64,000 nt of DNA. Source: Distichodus sexfasciatus (taxonomy: Eukaryota; Chordata; Actinopteri; Characiformes; Distichodontidae). A program made the translations under genes and the position numbers. This document shows, piece after piece, positions 1-11,133 of the stretch. Location: positions 196,536 to 260,535 of the forward strand of contig JAVGVS010000293.1 in NCBI GenBank assembly GCA_032718565.1, read 5' to 3'. The notes beneath the pieces are model-generated. The model had not been told where the DNA came from, searched no databases, and worked only from the letters and a program-made list of their open reading frames with translations. How positions within the stretch are numbered: position 1 is the first letter of the stretch; the number at the start of each line of letters is the position of its first letter.

Positions 1-52
1 AATAACTAAATAAATTTGCGACAAGCGACTGGTTTTGCTCTGCAGAGTCACA
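1..52. mobile_element. 3' end of a TIR DNA transposon (cut by window edge)
   Basis: The first 52 bases match the terminal part of the two 650-bp elements at 39311 and 47548, including the TIR core GCGACAAGCGACTGGTTTTG and a closing GAGTCACA. The rest of the element lies left of the window. It is non-coding as far as visible. The superfamily is not assigned because no clear target duplication can be read. Confidence 0.8.
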
Positions 53-404
53 ATTAAATATTTACTGGTCAAATGGTGCAATAAATACGGATTTAATTTT
101 TTTTTGCTTACTGTTAAATCAGAGTCTCAACACCAAGACGTAATGGGCGTGGAAACTGAGTGCACGTACTTAAAAATTAACGGAACGTATACAGAGATGC
201 AATACCTGCGTAATTTATAGGGGGCAGTGTTGCAAGATCTGCACTCAGAAGTCAAGAAAAGAATTCCCCATTTTGCTGACGAGATCTATTAAAAGGCATC
301 TTCTTGGTGGAACTTGTATTATTTCGTTCAAGTTCTGAGTCATTCTGCCGTACTTAAAGACAGGAAAATAGGCTGAAAGATGTAGAGATTTAACATGAAA
401 GGCA
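53..404. other. Intergenic, nothing recognised
   Basis: AT-rich sequence of about 350 bases with no recognised repeat and no coding pattern. The short open frames here have no recognisable content. Confidence 0.6.
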
Positions 405-632
405 GGGGCAGCTGGTGGAGTAACGGTAGGGTGTTTGCCCTGTGATCAGAAGGTTGCCAGTTCGAATCCATGGTCGGTAAAGTTACCACTGAGGTACTCA
501 TGAGCAAGGTACCGTCCCCAAGCACTGCTCCCTGGGTGCTTGTTAGCTGCCCACTGCTCCTTCACGGATGGGTTAAATGCAGAGGTCGCTGTGGTGTGTT
601 CACAATGACAAATAATCACTCACTTTTGCTTT
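405..632 (+). mobile_element. tRNA-derived SINE, copy 1
   Basis: Begins GGGCAGCTGGTGGAGTAACG (A-box-like) and carries the B-box-like GTTCGAATCC about 50 bases later, the layout of an internal Pol III promoter. The body then runs ACCACTGAGGTACTCATGAG, AAGCACTGCTCCCTGG, CTGCCCACTGCTCCTTCACG and ends CACAATGACAAATAATCACT. It has lost about 30 bases just before the tail, where the fuller copies at 33091 and 34271 have a GTGCTGTG-rich stretch. Non-autonomous; it would rely on LINE machinery. Confidence 0.9.
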
Positions 633-699
633 AAAAAGAAAGAAGATGTAAACTGCATTTTAAACCCCGTTCCAAAAATAAAAGTTGTTAGACGTCCTA

Positions 700-1395
700 A
701 GACGTTAGGCATCATGCTTTGGATAAACATTTTGGCCTGGCAATGGCACTGATCTGCAAGCCCACATAATGTTTAAAAAGCTAAGCTTGTAAGCACATAG
801 AGAAGTCCAAATTTGGTTTCCTCAAATTGATGGAAAACAGACGGCCTGGCAAATAAAGCTACACGAAAATTGGTAATCGCAGTGATGAAGAACGGCTGAA
901 AGCTTAACAGAACGGTAATTTTCATTTATTTAAAGAGCACGAAAGATGTTTAGATATCAGTGATGCACCATCAGCTTCCTAACAGGGGACCAAGAACGAG
1001 CTCCTTGAAGCAGACGCTACCATCAAACTGCTGCCAAATCCTGCGCTTCACGAAAAAAGGGAGAGACAGCAGAAGCTGGTTAAATTCGGAATAAGAGGCT
1101 GCTAAGGAGGTACAGTTGTTCTGAGTTAGCGGTGTCAGGTTTGCAGATGGCTCTCTGTTGTTCCCGACGAAGGCTCAAGGTTTCATAGCCAACAAACGCC
1201 AACCTCTTCGGAGTCCCCGTTGTAGCGACATGGCGCTTGCTCTGTTTACGGACGGAGCAGGACGAGGACTGGGCACAGATCCTAACAGAACTGGGGTGGA
1301 GATAATCCAGGACAGTGAGGAACAACCAGGAGAAACAGCAGTTGGAACTGAAATTTTTGGAGACGCACAGAAGCTCTAACCTTGACACGAGGACT
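700..1395. repeat. Local duplication, unit 1 (~0.7 kb)
   Basis: This block aligns with diverged copies at 1420-2550 and about 3230-3570. Shared landmarks with unit 2, in order: GCTTTGGATAAAC (unit 2 GCTTCGGGAGAAA), AACGAGCTCCTT, GGAATAAGAGGCTGCTAAGG, GTTCTGAGTTAGCGGTGT and TTGTTCCCGACGA. No coding frame is conserved between copies and I do not recognise the unit. It could be a low-copy segmental duplication, a degraded satellite or an unlisted transposon. Confidence 0.7.
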
Positions 1396-1553
1396 GTTCA
1401 GGGTTGGCACTTTGCTGCGTTTGGGCATCACGCTTCGGGAGAAATGTTGGCTTGGCGATGACCCTGACTGCATGTCCACCTAGTGTTAGAGAACTCCGCT
1501 TGACAGCAAATAGCGTTGTCCAAATTACCTTGGTTAAAATTGAAAGAAAAATG

Positions 1554-2198
1554 CAGGGCATTTTGATTACTTTGATAATCGTTTAGTCGTTTTTGTTATG
1601 TTTGATTAAATGATTATTTGTTTGTTTTTTTAATAGACGAATTACATTAATATATTAATATTCAGTCGTAACCGATTACAGTCGTCCCTCGCCACGTCGC
1701 GCTTCGACTTTCGCGGCTTCACTCTATCACGGTTTTGTCAAATGTATTCATTAAAAAGTTGATCGCGACAGTGAAAATGATACAGCGCGCGCTCGGTTGT
1801 CTGAGTCAATTATACACCGCTGTATTCCATTCAAAATTACTGTACGTATGGACTGTAGGCCTATGTATTCGAGCATCCCCGTAAATCCTTCAACGGCAGG
1901 TGCAGCCGCTCGACCACTCCTTGGCTCAGCCTCACGCGAGTTTCTCTCTTTCTAATATATTGGGTAATACGAGTGTAACGGTGACTAAAAGGTGTTTTAT
2001 GTCTAGAAGGCTCTACTAGTGTTAAAACCCGTATTTAGAAGGCCGTAAACAGGTTTTCTATGCTCTAACTACGAAAATATTCGATTTCTAAATAAAAAAT
2101 CAGACTTCACGGAAATTCACTTATCGCGGTAGAGTCTGGAACTGATTAACCGCGATAAACGAGGGCCGACTGTATATCGTTTAGCTGTTGCAGCCCTG
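1554..2198. mobile_element. hAT-type MITE interrupted by a Tigger-like MITE
   Basis: The left end reads CAGGGCATTTTGATTAC followed by TTTGATAATCGTTTAG; the right end reads ATCGTTTAGCTGTTGCAGCCCTG. These are the CAGGGC...GCCCTG ends common to fish hAT MITEs. The flanking 8-mers GAAAAATG (1546-1553) and GAATAAAG (2199-2206) agree at 6 of 8 positions, fitting a decayed 8-bp hAT target duplication. Without the inner element it is only about 150 bp, so it cannot encode a transposase. Confidence 0.75.
1679..2172. mobile_element. Tigger/pogo-like (TcMar) MITE
   Basis: The ends are inverted repeats: CAGTCGTCCCTCG at the left and the reverse complement of CAGTCGGCCCTCG at the right, with CGCGATAA sequence next to the right end. 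It is flanked on both sides by TA, the Tc1/mariner target. At 494 bp without a coding frame it is non-autonomous. It sits inside the hAT MITE at 1554-2198. Confidence 0.82.
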
Positions 2199-2559
2199 GA
2201 ATAAAGACGAGCTGACAGACGAGCGCGAAAATGACTCAAATCTTAACACTTACATTTCTTTTAAGAAAGAACGTTTTTTTTTTTCTTTTTTACAGAGATA
2301 CCTAAATGTCAGTGATTTACCGAAGGAGACCAGGAACGAGCTCCTTCAACAAAACCCTGGGATCAAATTTCGGCCGAGTGCTGCGCTTCGCGGAAAGAAA
2401 AAAAGGGCAAAGAAAGCGGCAGCAATGAATCTCCTCCTTCCTGTTAAATTCTGAATAAGAGGCTGCTAAGGTGGTAGAGTTCTTCTGAGTTAGCGGTGTG
2501 AGGTTTGCAGATGGGCCTCTATTGTTCCCGACGAAAGGCTTAAGGCTTTTATTTTTTCC

Positions 2560-3229
2560 CCGTGCCAGTCCGCCGAGGGGGGACTCGGATGACTAAAAGG
2601 CTATACAGTAGCCACTTGTGGTCGGCCTTATTTATTTAATTATTAATTTGAAGCCGCGCCGCTGACACTTCGGACGGCTCCTAATTGATGCGAATTGACG
2701 CCGCTCGCCATAGATAATGGCTTTTTGGGTGTCTCTCTGGCCGGCCGCAGTTCATTCAGTGTCGCCGCGCAGCAACTTAACTGCCCTTAAAATGTCTGCC
2801 AGCAACATGGGAGCAGTTGGGGCAGACAGGATTATCAGTCTTTGTTCCGCCCGAGTGTCTATTATGCCGGCCCTCTCTATTCACAAAGGACCCTTAAGAG
2901 TGTGTCAGTTGTAGCCACACAGTAGCGAAAGAAAACACCCCACAGACAAACATGCTAACCAATGAGTGCTCGGCCCACAAATGCAGTGGAGCAGTTTAAG
3001 AGCACGGGACTTCGGCGCAGGTAAGCGAGGCGCTCCAGCCATTATTCTGTTTTATCTTCTTCTTCTACTTCTTCCGTCAGTTTCTGGGATTTCGGTTAAT
3101 TGGTCGGTCAACAGTCGAGCAGCGTTGTTAGCTGATCGATCGCTTAACGTCCGTTAGTTGGTTTTTAAAAATGTCGGGAAAGCTGATAAATGAAAATTTT
3201 GAATGAGGAGCTGCGGAAAAGGCAAGCGG
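2560..3229. other. Single-copy, motif-rich non-coding interval
   Basis: No match to any repeat in the window. It holds a run of homeodomain-like sites (TTTAATTATTAATTTG near 2633 and CTAATTGATG near 2680) beside GC-rich sequence. The pattern suits a conserved regulatory element, but conservation cannot be judged here. Confidence 0.4.
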
Positions 3230-3570
3230 TAAAGGAAGGTAGTTTGGCGTAGATTTGCTGGCGATTCAGGGGTGGCACGTTGCTGCGATTGGGCCGCGAG
3301 AATGCGTCTGGAGTTTAGGAAGATCGTTAGCGTGTCACTTTGCTTTGTTGAAAAAAATCTGGGAAATGTTGTGGACTACAGGAAGGGAAAAACTCGGAGA
3401 CAGATTTTTGGAGATCTCCAGAGGGCGGAGATATTACTAACGATTCCGGCGGGGCGCGATTGCTGCCATTGGGCAACGGGCTTCGGGTAAACATGCCTTT
3501 AACCTAGAGATGGCACTTGACTGTGTGCCCACATGGTGCAAGAAAGCTGAGCCTGAACGAGTCCAAGAGA
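3230..3570. repeat. Local duplication, unit 3 (partial)
   Basis: ACAGATTTTTGGAGATCTCC (about 3399) parallels CTGAAATTTTTGGAGACGCA of unit 1. It is followed by GCGATTGCTGCCATTGGGC and GGGCTTCGGGTAAACATG, which parallel the 1415-1450 junction. GGCACTTGACTGTGTGCCCA then parallels GGCACTGATCTGCAAGCCCA (about 735). It is more diverged than units 1 and 2, and its far boundary is unclear. Confidence 0.6.
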
Positions 3571-4734
3571 TCGCGAATGCTGGAATGGGAACGACAGCGG
3601 CCTTAGCAGCCTTCGGGCACGTTCCCGACGCGGAGAGTGGCAGCGTGGCGTTTCTCATTAGCCTCGGCGCTGGCGAGAGAAAAAGGCATCCGGTTTTCCC
3701 GCTGCTCTTCCTCGAGTTGTCGCAAATTTTTCGGGGGGCCAAAAATTAGGCCCGCTGCGTGTCTAATTTATTCATAATCCTCCCGCACAAAGTACACGAG
3801 GCGCTCTTCATCTCCTCCGTACCGCTCTCCACCGCATTTACCTCTTTCTCTTGTCCTTCTCCCGAGTTAATGCTTATTACGACAAATAATCGTGTGCAAC
3901 TTTCGGGAAAAGAAACAGGCTTTTTTCAAACGGAAGCTAATCCACGCCGCTTGCTGCTGCGATTCGAAGCGATCCAGACTCGTGAGGAGCGGACAGATTC
4001 TTTCAGAACTCGGCTCAAATCCCGCAGCTCGGCCTCCCTTGTTTGGTGTTTTTTTTCCAGCTGTTTTGCCACGTTTCAGACAATGCAGTTTAGAAGACGA
4101 TTAGCGCGTCATTGATTTGTTTTTCGCCGCGTTTGCCGATTGCATTAGCATAAAGACTGCCTCAGCTGTAAGCGTGGCCGTGATCTTATTCGAGTTTTGC
4201 CCAAATGTTTACTTTCGGTGAGAGTTGGATGCAACTTTTTGAAGATGTTCTTGATTGGAGGCTTGCCTTTAATTGTTGGGTGTTGGAATTTTGCGATGTC
4301 GTTTATGGGATTTGAAAGTAAACGTTTGAAGATGAGGGACTGAGTTATGAAAGAGGCTTGAATATTGTATGAACGGTTAGAAAACAGCCGTTTAAATAAA
4401 GAGAAAAGGCCACGTAAAAATTCCATATCGACTTAAAATCTTTCATTGTTGAGTCAGTTTTAAAATTGTTTTTTTAATTACTTCGGAATTAAAAAAACTT
4501 TAAAAAATAAAAAACGACAATTCTAAAACTACAGAAGCCTTGGCTACATTTTTAAAGACCGGACTATCAAAGTTCTGACGTTAACAGTATTGCTGAATAT
4601 TAATTCCATCGTAATTGTACACCTCCAACCTTATCGATTCTTCATAACGATTATCTCATTTCTCAGCACGGCGTTTTCCGGTTTTCCCTGAGTTTTTGTC
4701 ACACTCTCTGCAACTTGACCTTCAACTTTGAGGA
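3571..4734. other. Intergenic, no gene seen
   Basis: Mixed-composition sequence with frames up to 118 codons (3759-4115, plus) that show no domain, no orthologue I recognise and no splice-supported structure. No repeat family identified. Confidence 0.5.
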
Positions 4735-5135
4735 ATCATGCCTCATGAGGGATTTTTTTCGCGATGTAAACGCACGTGCTGCGTTTGTTAGCGTGCACGA
4801 CTCTCAAAGGGACGTCCAGCATTCACTAAAATGTTCCAGTTTCAGTTACATCTTCCCAATTATTTCAGACAAAGCGTATATTTTAGTGGATAAATAACAA
4901 AAAACAACCAGCGTTCTACTCACAATACACAGTACTGTTTACATGAGGTATAGGCCAAAATGAGTCCAAATGCTCTTCGGAATTTCTTCATTTTCCATTA
5001 ATCAGAAAATATTTTTTGTCATTCTATAATGTTAGAGGAAAAAATAAATAGAGAAAAATGCACGATGTTATCAAATCATTTTATTCTATATCCAGATGGA
5101 TTCCAAAAGGATAAAGAAGTGTTTCCACCTGCACT
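4735..5135 (+). mobile_element. hAT-like non-autonomous element fragment
   Basis: Shares long segments with the element at 36094-36876 (CGCGATGTAAACGCACG, GTTAGCGTGCACGACTCTC, GATAAATAACAAAAA) and, in reverse orientation, with 40120-40445 (CCAGATGGATTCCAAAAGGA, AAAGAAGTGTTTCC). No intact termini are visible, so this is a fragment and the orientation is relative. Non-coding. Confidence 0.75.
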
Positions 5136-5896
5136 AACCTTATTGTTCTTAATAGGACTAGAATGTCTCGACACAGTAAAAACTCTGAAGATGAATATGA
5201 ATGTGTTGAGACATCATTTTGGGAAACGTAAAATGATTGCTTTTGGTGCGGAAGACTGAACTACTAAAGAAAGAGCTACTTCTTTCACACTCGGGAATCG
5301 ATAAGAGAATGGATGAGGAATTGAACTGATAGGCGGAATCGGCAATGGGATTGATATTGATAAAATCGTATGAATTCGCACCTCTAATTAAGACGTTAAT
5401 CTAGAGCATTCTCTCGCAAGCAGTGCACAGGGAAACTCTCTCACACACAGACTCCGGTGTTGCTGCCCGATCTGCTTGCGTATGTGGGAAGTTCTGTTCT
5501 GCTTATGGCTGTACAGTATGTGACTTGTATACTGACCTCCGGGGGATCCAGCCCGCTCGGGGAGAGTGCGCACACAAATTTAAACTTTAAATAAATGACA
5601 GTACTTTGTAAGAAATATAAAAGCACATGTACAGAATCGCATGATAGTTAACTTAATATACGTTAGTAGACACCAAAATATATGACTATTCCAGCCTGCC
5701 TGCAGCTTTTTATTTTACGTGATATTGTAAAACACTGAAATAAATGCAAACGAACTCGTCGTGGACTGAGAAGTCATTCGAACAAATGAAAACTAACAAA
5801 AACAATTGTGTATGTTTTTATTTTATTATAATGATTTTAGCAATATTATATAACTCCCATATATTATATAACTCCCATGCGAGATGACTAGTTTGT
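5136..5896. other. Intergenic, nothing recognised
   Basis: AT-rich, no recognised repeat or gene. A 20-base direct repeat, CATATATTATATAACTCCCA type, occurs near 5845-5880. Confidence 0.5.
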
Positions 5897-6111
5897 GGGG
5901 CAGTCGGTGCCGTAAAGGTTGGGCGTCCGCCCCGTGATCAGAAGGTCGCCAGTTCGAGTCCATGAGCCCCGAGCATTTCTCCCCGGGCGCTGCCCATGTT
6001 AGCTGCCCACTGCTCCTTCACGGATGGGTTAAATGCAGAGGTCACGTCTCGTTGTTGTGTGCTGTGCTGTGCTGTGGTGTGTTCACAATGACAAATAATC
6101 CCTCACTTTCA
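5897..6111 (+). mobile_element. tRNA-derived SINE, internally deleted
   Basis: The head GGGGCAGTCGGTGCCGTAAA and B-box-like GTTCGAGTCC are followed at once by CCCCGAGCATTTCTCCCCGG. The usual ACCACTGAGGTACTCATGAG block (about 60 bases) is missing. The tail CACAATGACAAATAATCCCT is intact. Confidence 0.88.
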
Positions 6112-7983
6112 TTGACTTATTTGCCAGCTCACTGTGTCGACGGTTTGTCAAATCGTAATAGTGGTTTGTTAAATAAAGATAAGTGCCGATAAAGTACCAG
6201 ACCGATAAGCGGTACGGGTAAGAGTAGCCGTACCGTTGAAATCTAAAACCTCGAGCTGTACACTGCAACGAGAACTGCAGCTGCTGCTTCCAACTGATGT
6301 CTTTGTGAACGTTGGTAAGATAAGCTCACGTTACATTTCCGACCATTTCTTCCTCTTTTTCCTCGTCTCCTTCCCTCTGGGCGAAGACTTTTGCTATTTT
6401 CAAACGAGAGCCTATTACTTACACCGGCTTCTTCGGCCGACAGGCCCGTTACGAGAGCGAATGTGATTTATTTCTGTTTGCTCAGATTCCTCCTAAATCG
6501 CTAAATGGTTCGAAACTGGCTTCTGACAGCTTGCCATTAGAGACCGCTTGTATGGAGATCATTTGCGGTGGAGACGGGATAGTGACCATAATGGATGTCT
6601 TGTGCCTTATGTAATTGTAACCTGAGAGGGATTAAATGGGCTCTCTCATGAATACTTTGCGGTCGGCGATGTGAAAACAAAAGGCAAAACGGGGCTAGGA
6701 AAAGACTGCTGACCGTTTTGTTATTTTGGTAGAATTCTGTTTACTAGGAACGTCGGCCGGCTTGGCGGCGGCCGTTTCTTTCAACGCGAAGGTGCATTCG
6801 GGATAATGAGGAATAATTGCGGCCTCAAAGAGGAATACTCAGTAGTGTGCGATGTCAAAATCGGACTGAAATCTCGCCCGGTTGCCAGAGACAACGTTCA
6901 ACACTGATATGCGCCTCCTCCCGGAGCTCCCTTGCTGCCCGCGCAGAAAGCCACTACATCTGATATGAGGATGATAAGGTGAAACCTCAGACACTCCAGG
7001 ATGATACAGTATTGCCTCCTGGGACGGGGCCGTTTATAGTCGGGACACTCCGCTATTGTTTTTGCTTACGCCATGACATACTGCTGACTCGGGTTACGCC
7101 AGTGCTTACGGGGAATTTTGCCTTGACATTCAAAAAATGAACTTTTAAATGAGTTTTCCAGGGAGCCTTTAATCCGTCGACCCCTTTCTAAAAACGCATT
7201 ATTCGTCCCGAGAAACAAGGAAAATGACCAAATGGGACCGGAGAAAAAGGAGACGGGAGGTGTGAAGATGTGTCCCCCATTGAAGGTCACTCGTAAAAAT
7301 AGGGAATAATTATTATGCCGTCTAATTCCAGTAATTTTTACGCATATCTTGGCCCGGCCAAAGCCAAAACCGTGCACCTTTCATGAGCGAAGGAACCACC
7401 AAAAAATTTCCTGAGCTGGCACAAAAAAAAGAAGAAGCTCATTTTAATTGACTTAACTCCTCCAGTCGGAATTTGACCTCGGCTGTCCCTAAATCGAACA
7501 ATGTGGCTTCCGACATCGCAGCTTAATAGCATGTGGTGGTGCAGTAGGTGGCAATTTTGCTGTTTTTGCTCGTCTTGATTTGTCCGAGGAGGCTGATTAG
7601 AACATAACTCATAACTGAAGAAATGGTGTATATAAATCACATTAAAATGCCATTTGATCGTTACCGTCCATCATTAATGAAACAAGCTTAGGCGTGACAT
7701 TAATCAAACACATTGATCCAGTTTGCACAGGTTAATGTTGCATGGGAGCTTCAGCGGCAGCTCGGCGAAATAGACTTTTCACGCCAGAGGGGTTTCTTTT
7801 CCGCGTGTTAATAGGAGAAAATGTTTATTGATTAACGTTTCATTCGTTTGCTGTTTATTTAGCAAAGCCATCCGTCGGAATAATTGTAAAAGTCACAAAG
7901 GGCATTGATTGGATGTCATTATTTCTGTAATTATTTGTCTTCGCCAACGCAACACGGCACCGCCGCCAAATGTAAGCTCTGGG
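6112..7983. other. Mostly single-copy intergenic DNA
   Basis: No gene or repeat recognised. The 6740-7100 part is richer in CpG and in unique-looking sequence (GGATAATGAGGAATAATTGC). Frames of about 100 codons on the minus strand at 7066-7377 and 7338-7640 have no recognisable content. Confidence 0.45.
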
Positions 7984-8125
7984 TAGGAGCAGTGGGCACT
8001 ATTCGGAGAAGTGCTTGGGGCCGGTACCTTTCTCAGATTACTACTTCTGGGGTACCTTTATTGATCCGGGATTTGAACTGTCGACCCTCAGATCACAAGA
8101 TCAGATCCCTCTAATAGTGACGCTA
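7984..8125 (-). mobile_element. SINE fragment, reverse orientation
   Basis: Reads GGAGCAGTGGGCAC, AAGTGCTTGGGG, GGTACCTTT and GGGATTTGAACTGTCGACC, the reverse complement of the SINE middle and head including a decayed B box. More diverged than the other copies. It lies about 50 bases from a plus-strand SINE, so the two form an imperfect inverted pair. Confidence 0.75.
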
Positions 8126-8178
8126 CCACTACTCTCAATTATGTACCTCGGTTTTACTGTACAGTAATAATCACATCT

Positions 8179-8440
8179 GTGGAGCAGTTGGTAGAGTAAT
8201 GGTTAGGTATTTGCCCCCGTGATCAGAAGGTTGCTAGTTCATGTCCCGGACCGGTAAAGGTACCACTGAGGTACTCATGAGCAAGGTACCGTCCCCAAGC
8301 ACTGTTCCCTGGGTGCTGCCCATCAGCTGCCCACAGCTCCTTCACCGTTGGGTCAAATGCAGAGGTCACATTCGTTGTGGTGCACTGCGTGCTGTGCCGT
8401 GCTGTGTTCACCATGACAAATAATCACTTCACTAAAAGGT
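8179..8440 (+). mobile_element. tRNA-derived SINE, near full length
   Basis: The head GGAGCAGTTGGTAGAGTAAT, GGTACCACTGAGGTACTCAT, CCGTCCCCAAGCACTGTTCC and tail CATGACAAATAATCACTT are all present. The B box is altered to GCTAGTTCATGTCC, so Pol III activity is unlikely. Confidence 0.9.
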
Positions 8441-10070
8441 CGAACTAAAAAGATTGGTGAAGACATTGTCCGAAATCAGTGGTGATCAGTGGTTCTAGTA
8501 GTTTGTGTATTTTCTTTGTTTCCTGCTACACGGAGTCTAATAGCAGAAGAAGAAGACGACAATGAACAAGTAGAGGACAAAATTACGCTGGAGAAGCCTG
8601 TGCCCAGCCATGACATCTAGCACTGCACAGTATCATTTTGGCATCGTCATCTTGATATCTGCATGCGTTGTAGTGAAATCACAGGACTTTCAATGTCAAG
8701 TGAGACACATCCTGCTACAACCTTTTTGGTTGCTTGGTGCCAAAGGAAGACTCGGCCAGTTCTCATTTCTCATGACAGATTTACAAGAAAAGTCTTGTCG
8801 ATCCATCACAATTTACTCTGCTTTAAGGGTTCTTGGATGCAGTTCAGGAAAGTAGAAAGTTATCCCGTCAGCTTTTTATAAGCATTTTTCCACTCATTCT
8901 TAAAGATGGAAGAAGAAGAACGTGAAAGTGGGACGGTGGTGAAACTCCGATCTGAGTGACTGGAACGCTATATTAATGAGCAAAAGATTTGGGAGGTTTG
9001 GTCCCCTAAGTGAGACCCCTAACCCCAAATGTCTCCAGAGAGACGCTCCTAGTAATTAGAAACTGAAAAATAAGTCTGTTAAATGTGAAACGTAATAAAT
9101 TAATTCCTTCAAATCTTTCAAAATTGAGCTGTGCGCGTCATTTGTTGTAAAAATAATTGCAGCGTTCATGTTTTCCCTGTATCTTTTACCCCTAATGGCA
9201 TGTGACAGTGATAGCCTTGAAACTGGACTTGTGCTCGTTGTGCCTTCTATTAAATTCAAACTCTAAAGAGTGAGTGACGTTCACCTCCTTGTTTTACGAT
9301 TCTCTTAAAAGCCGGTTGTATTTTATGGTTTCCTTATCTTCCGTTCCACACGTGAAAGTATATCAAAGTGATCAAACGAGGTTAATGCACTCACCCCGAT
9401 AAAAACGTTACTCCATTTTTCTGGATCTAAATAAGGCTTTCGTCACGTCTTCTGCTATGTCGGGAGATTTCATCAGAGGCCTGCGATGTTATGTTCCATC
9501 CGCGAAAATATGCTCTTTGTCTTGTCTCTAAAGCCCGGCTTTATTTTTATTTTCGTTTTATTTCAGATTCACCGCCGGCTTTTGGACCGTAAGCGTTTTC
9601 GAAATGTTTTTTAAGGAAAGCCCAGAGAAGAGGTGTTTAGGTGAAGAGCGGAGTCAAACTCGGCGAAAATGGCTTTAGACTCCCAGCTGCGGGGGTCACG
9701 GCTCAGGTAAAGGTGTCAACAGCTGCTAAAATAGCATCGTAAAGCCGGGTTCCTGTGCTTGTCTCCAACTGCATCTCACTGCTCTATGACAAAATCATTC
9801 CTTAGAGAGATGCCTTTTCGCTTATGGAGAGCCAGACGCGTTTTTACGCTGAATGGGTTCGGTGATGGAAAGGTTTAACGTGAGTGGAACGACTTTAGCC
9901 ATAGGTAAAATGATCAATTCTTCATGCATTGGAACTAAAACAGCCTTGAACGCAGCTATCGCTTATATCCGAGATTGCAGAGCGGGAAGGAAACCTATTT
10001 GAAAAGTGGCGATCTTAATCGGCTCAGTGCACGTCTGCGGGTTGTGTCTAATTCAGTGCATTCATACTAC
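8441..10070. other. Intergenic, nothing recognised
   Basis: No recognised repeat or gene. The 9260-9900 part is unique-looking. Confidence 0.45.
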
Positions 10071-10075
10071 GCAGA

Positions 10076-10112
10076 CACACACACATCTCTCTCTCTCTCT
10101 CTATATATTTAT
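10076..10112. repeat. (CA)n-(CT)n-(TA)n microsatellite
   Basis: Short compound dinucleotide tract. Confidence 0.9.
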
Positions 10113-10487
10113 ACACTGGACTGAGTCGTGCAATAATCTTCAGCTGACTGTTCCGAGCAGATAGAGAGAAAAGTGGCAGGGAAGATATAGAGAGGACAGA
10201 GAGTTGTGTGGGATGATTATCGCCCGCAAAAATCTGCCTGGAAAGACTCAGATAGACACTTCTGATGCCGGATGGAATGCTACTGACTTCTTTGGAGATG
10301 GGAGTCTTCAAACATCAGTAAATAGGGACTTCCGTAAAGCTTATATGACAGGTTGTTTTTGTAATGAAGCCACGATCTAGAATTGGAAAAGTCTTACTGT
10401 GAGCATTGGAAGATGAAGTAGAAGCCGAGTTGGTTTCAGCTGAGTTGATTCCTCTTCAAATGGTATTCCGTTATGAAATATGGCTTT

Positions 10488-10832
10488 TATTCATTCATTC
10501 ATTGATTATCTGATCCGCTTAATCCCAACTGGGGTCGCGGGGTGGACCGGAGCCTATGCCGGCGACTGTGGGTGCAAGGCGGGGACTAACCCTGGGCAGG
10601 CGCCAACATACCGCAGGGCACACACACTCACACAATCACACTCTCACTCATACCTTACAGGGCCAATTTAGAGTCGCCAACGAACCTACAGTGCATGCTT
10701 TTTTTGGACTGTGAGAGGAAACCGGAGCACCCGGAAAAAACCCCACGCGAACACGGTGAGAGCATGTTAACTCCAAACAGAAAGACCTACGGCCGACCCG
10801 GGCCTCCAACCCAGGACCTTCTCACTGTGAGA
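10488..10832 (-). mobile_element. Second SINE-like family with (GAAT)n tail, reverse orientation
   Basis: Starts with an ATTC repeat and continues CTGATCCGCTTAATCCCAAC, GGGGTCGCGGGG, AATTTAGAGTCGCCAACG, TTTGGACTGTGAGAGGAAAC and CCCACGCGAACACGG. This is the reverse complement of the element at 12533-12906. The head-proximal end, CCCAGGACCTTCTCACTGTGAGACG, is truncated before the A-box region. Confidence 0.85.
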
Positions 10833-10947
10833 CGAAATAAGGTTTTTGTTATTAACAACTATCAAGATTTGAGATTCGAGATTCGTCACATACGTGGTCA
10901 TACAAGCACCCTGTTCATTCCTAAAACTGCAAATTGAAATGAGACAT

Positions 10948-11133
10948 TTTTAAGTGTGTGATTATTTGTCATTGTAAACACACCACACCGCAGCACACAG
11001 CGCAGCACAACGAAATGTGACCACTGCATTTGACCCATCCGTGAAGGAGCAGTGGGCAGCTTTTTAGCAACGCTTGGGGATGTTACCTTGCTCATGAGAA
11101 CCTCAGTGGTACCTGGGATGTGAACTTGGCCGT
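10948..11133 (-). mobile_element. tRNA-derived SINE, 5'-truncated, reverse orientation
   Basis: Tail side first: GTGATTATTTGTCATTGT, CATTTGACCCATCCGTGAAG, GAGCAGTGGGCAGC, CTTGCTCATGAG, CCTCAGTGGTACC. The tRNA-like head is mostly lost. The segment after GCAGC is replaced by TTTTTAGCAAC, the T-run (A-run on the sense strand) variant also seen at 28203, 36045 and 50390. Confidence 0.85.

Larger units (their letters stand above)
1420..2550. repeat. Local duplication, unit 2, split by nested transposons
   Basis: Continues the tandem order of unit 1. Removing the insertion at 1554-2198 brings its length back to about that of unit 1. It retains CACGCTTCGGGAGAAA, CAGTGATTTACCGAAGGAGA, GGCTGCTAAGGTGG and TTGTTCCCGACGAAAGGC. 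Substitutions and small indels against unit 1 are frequent, so the duplication is old, and it predates both transposon insertions. Confidence 0.7.
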
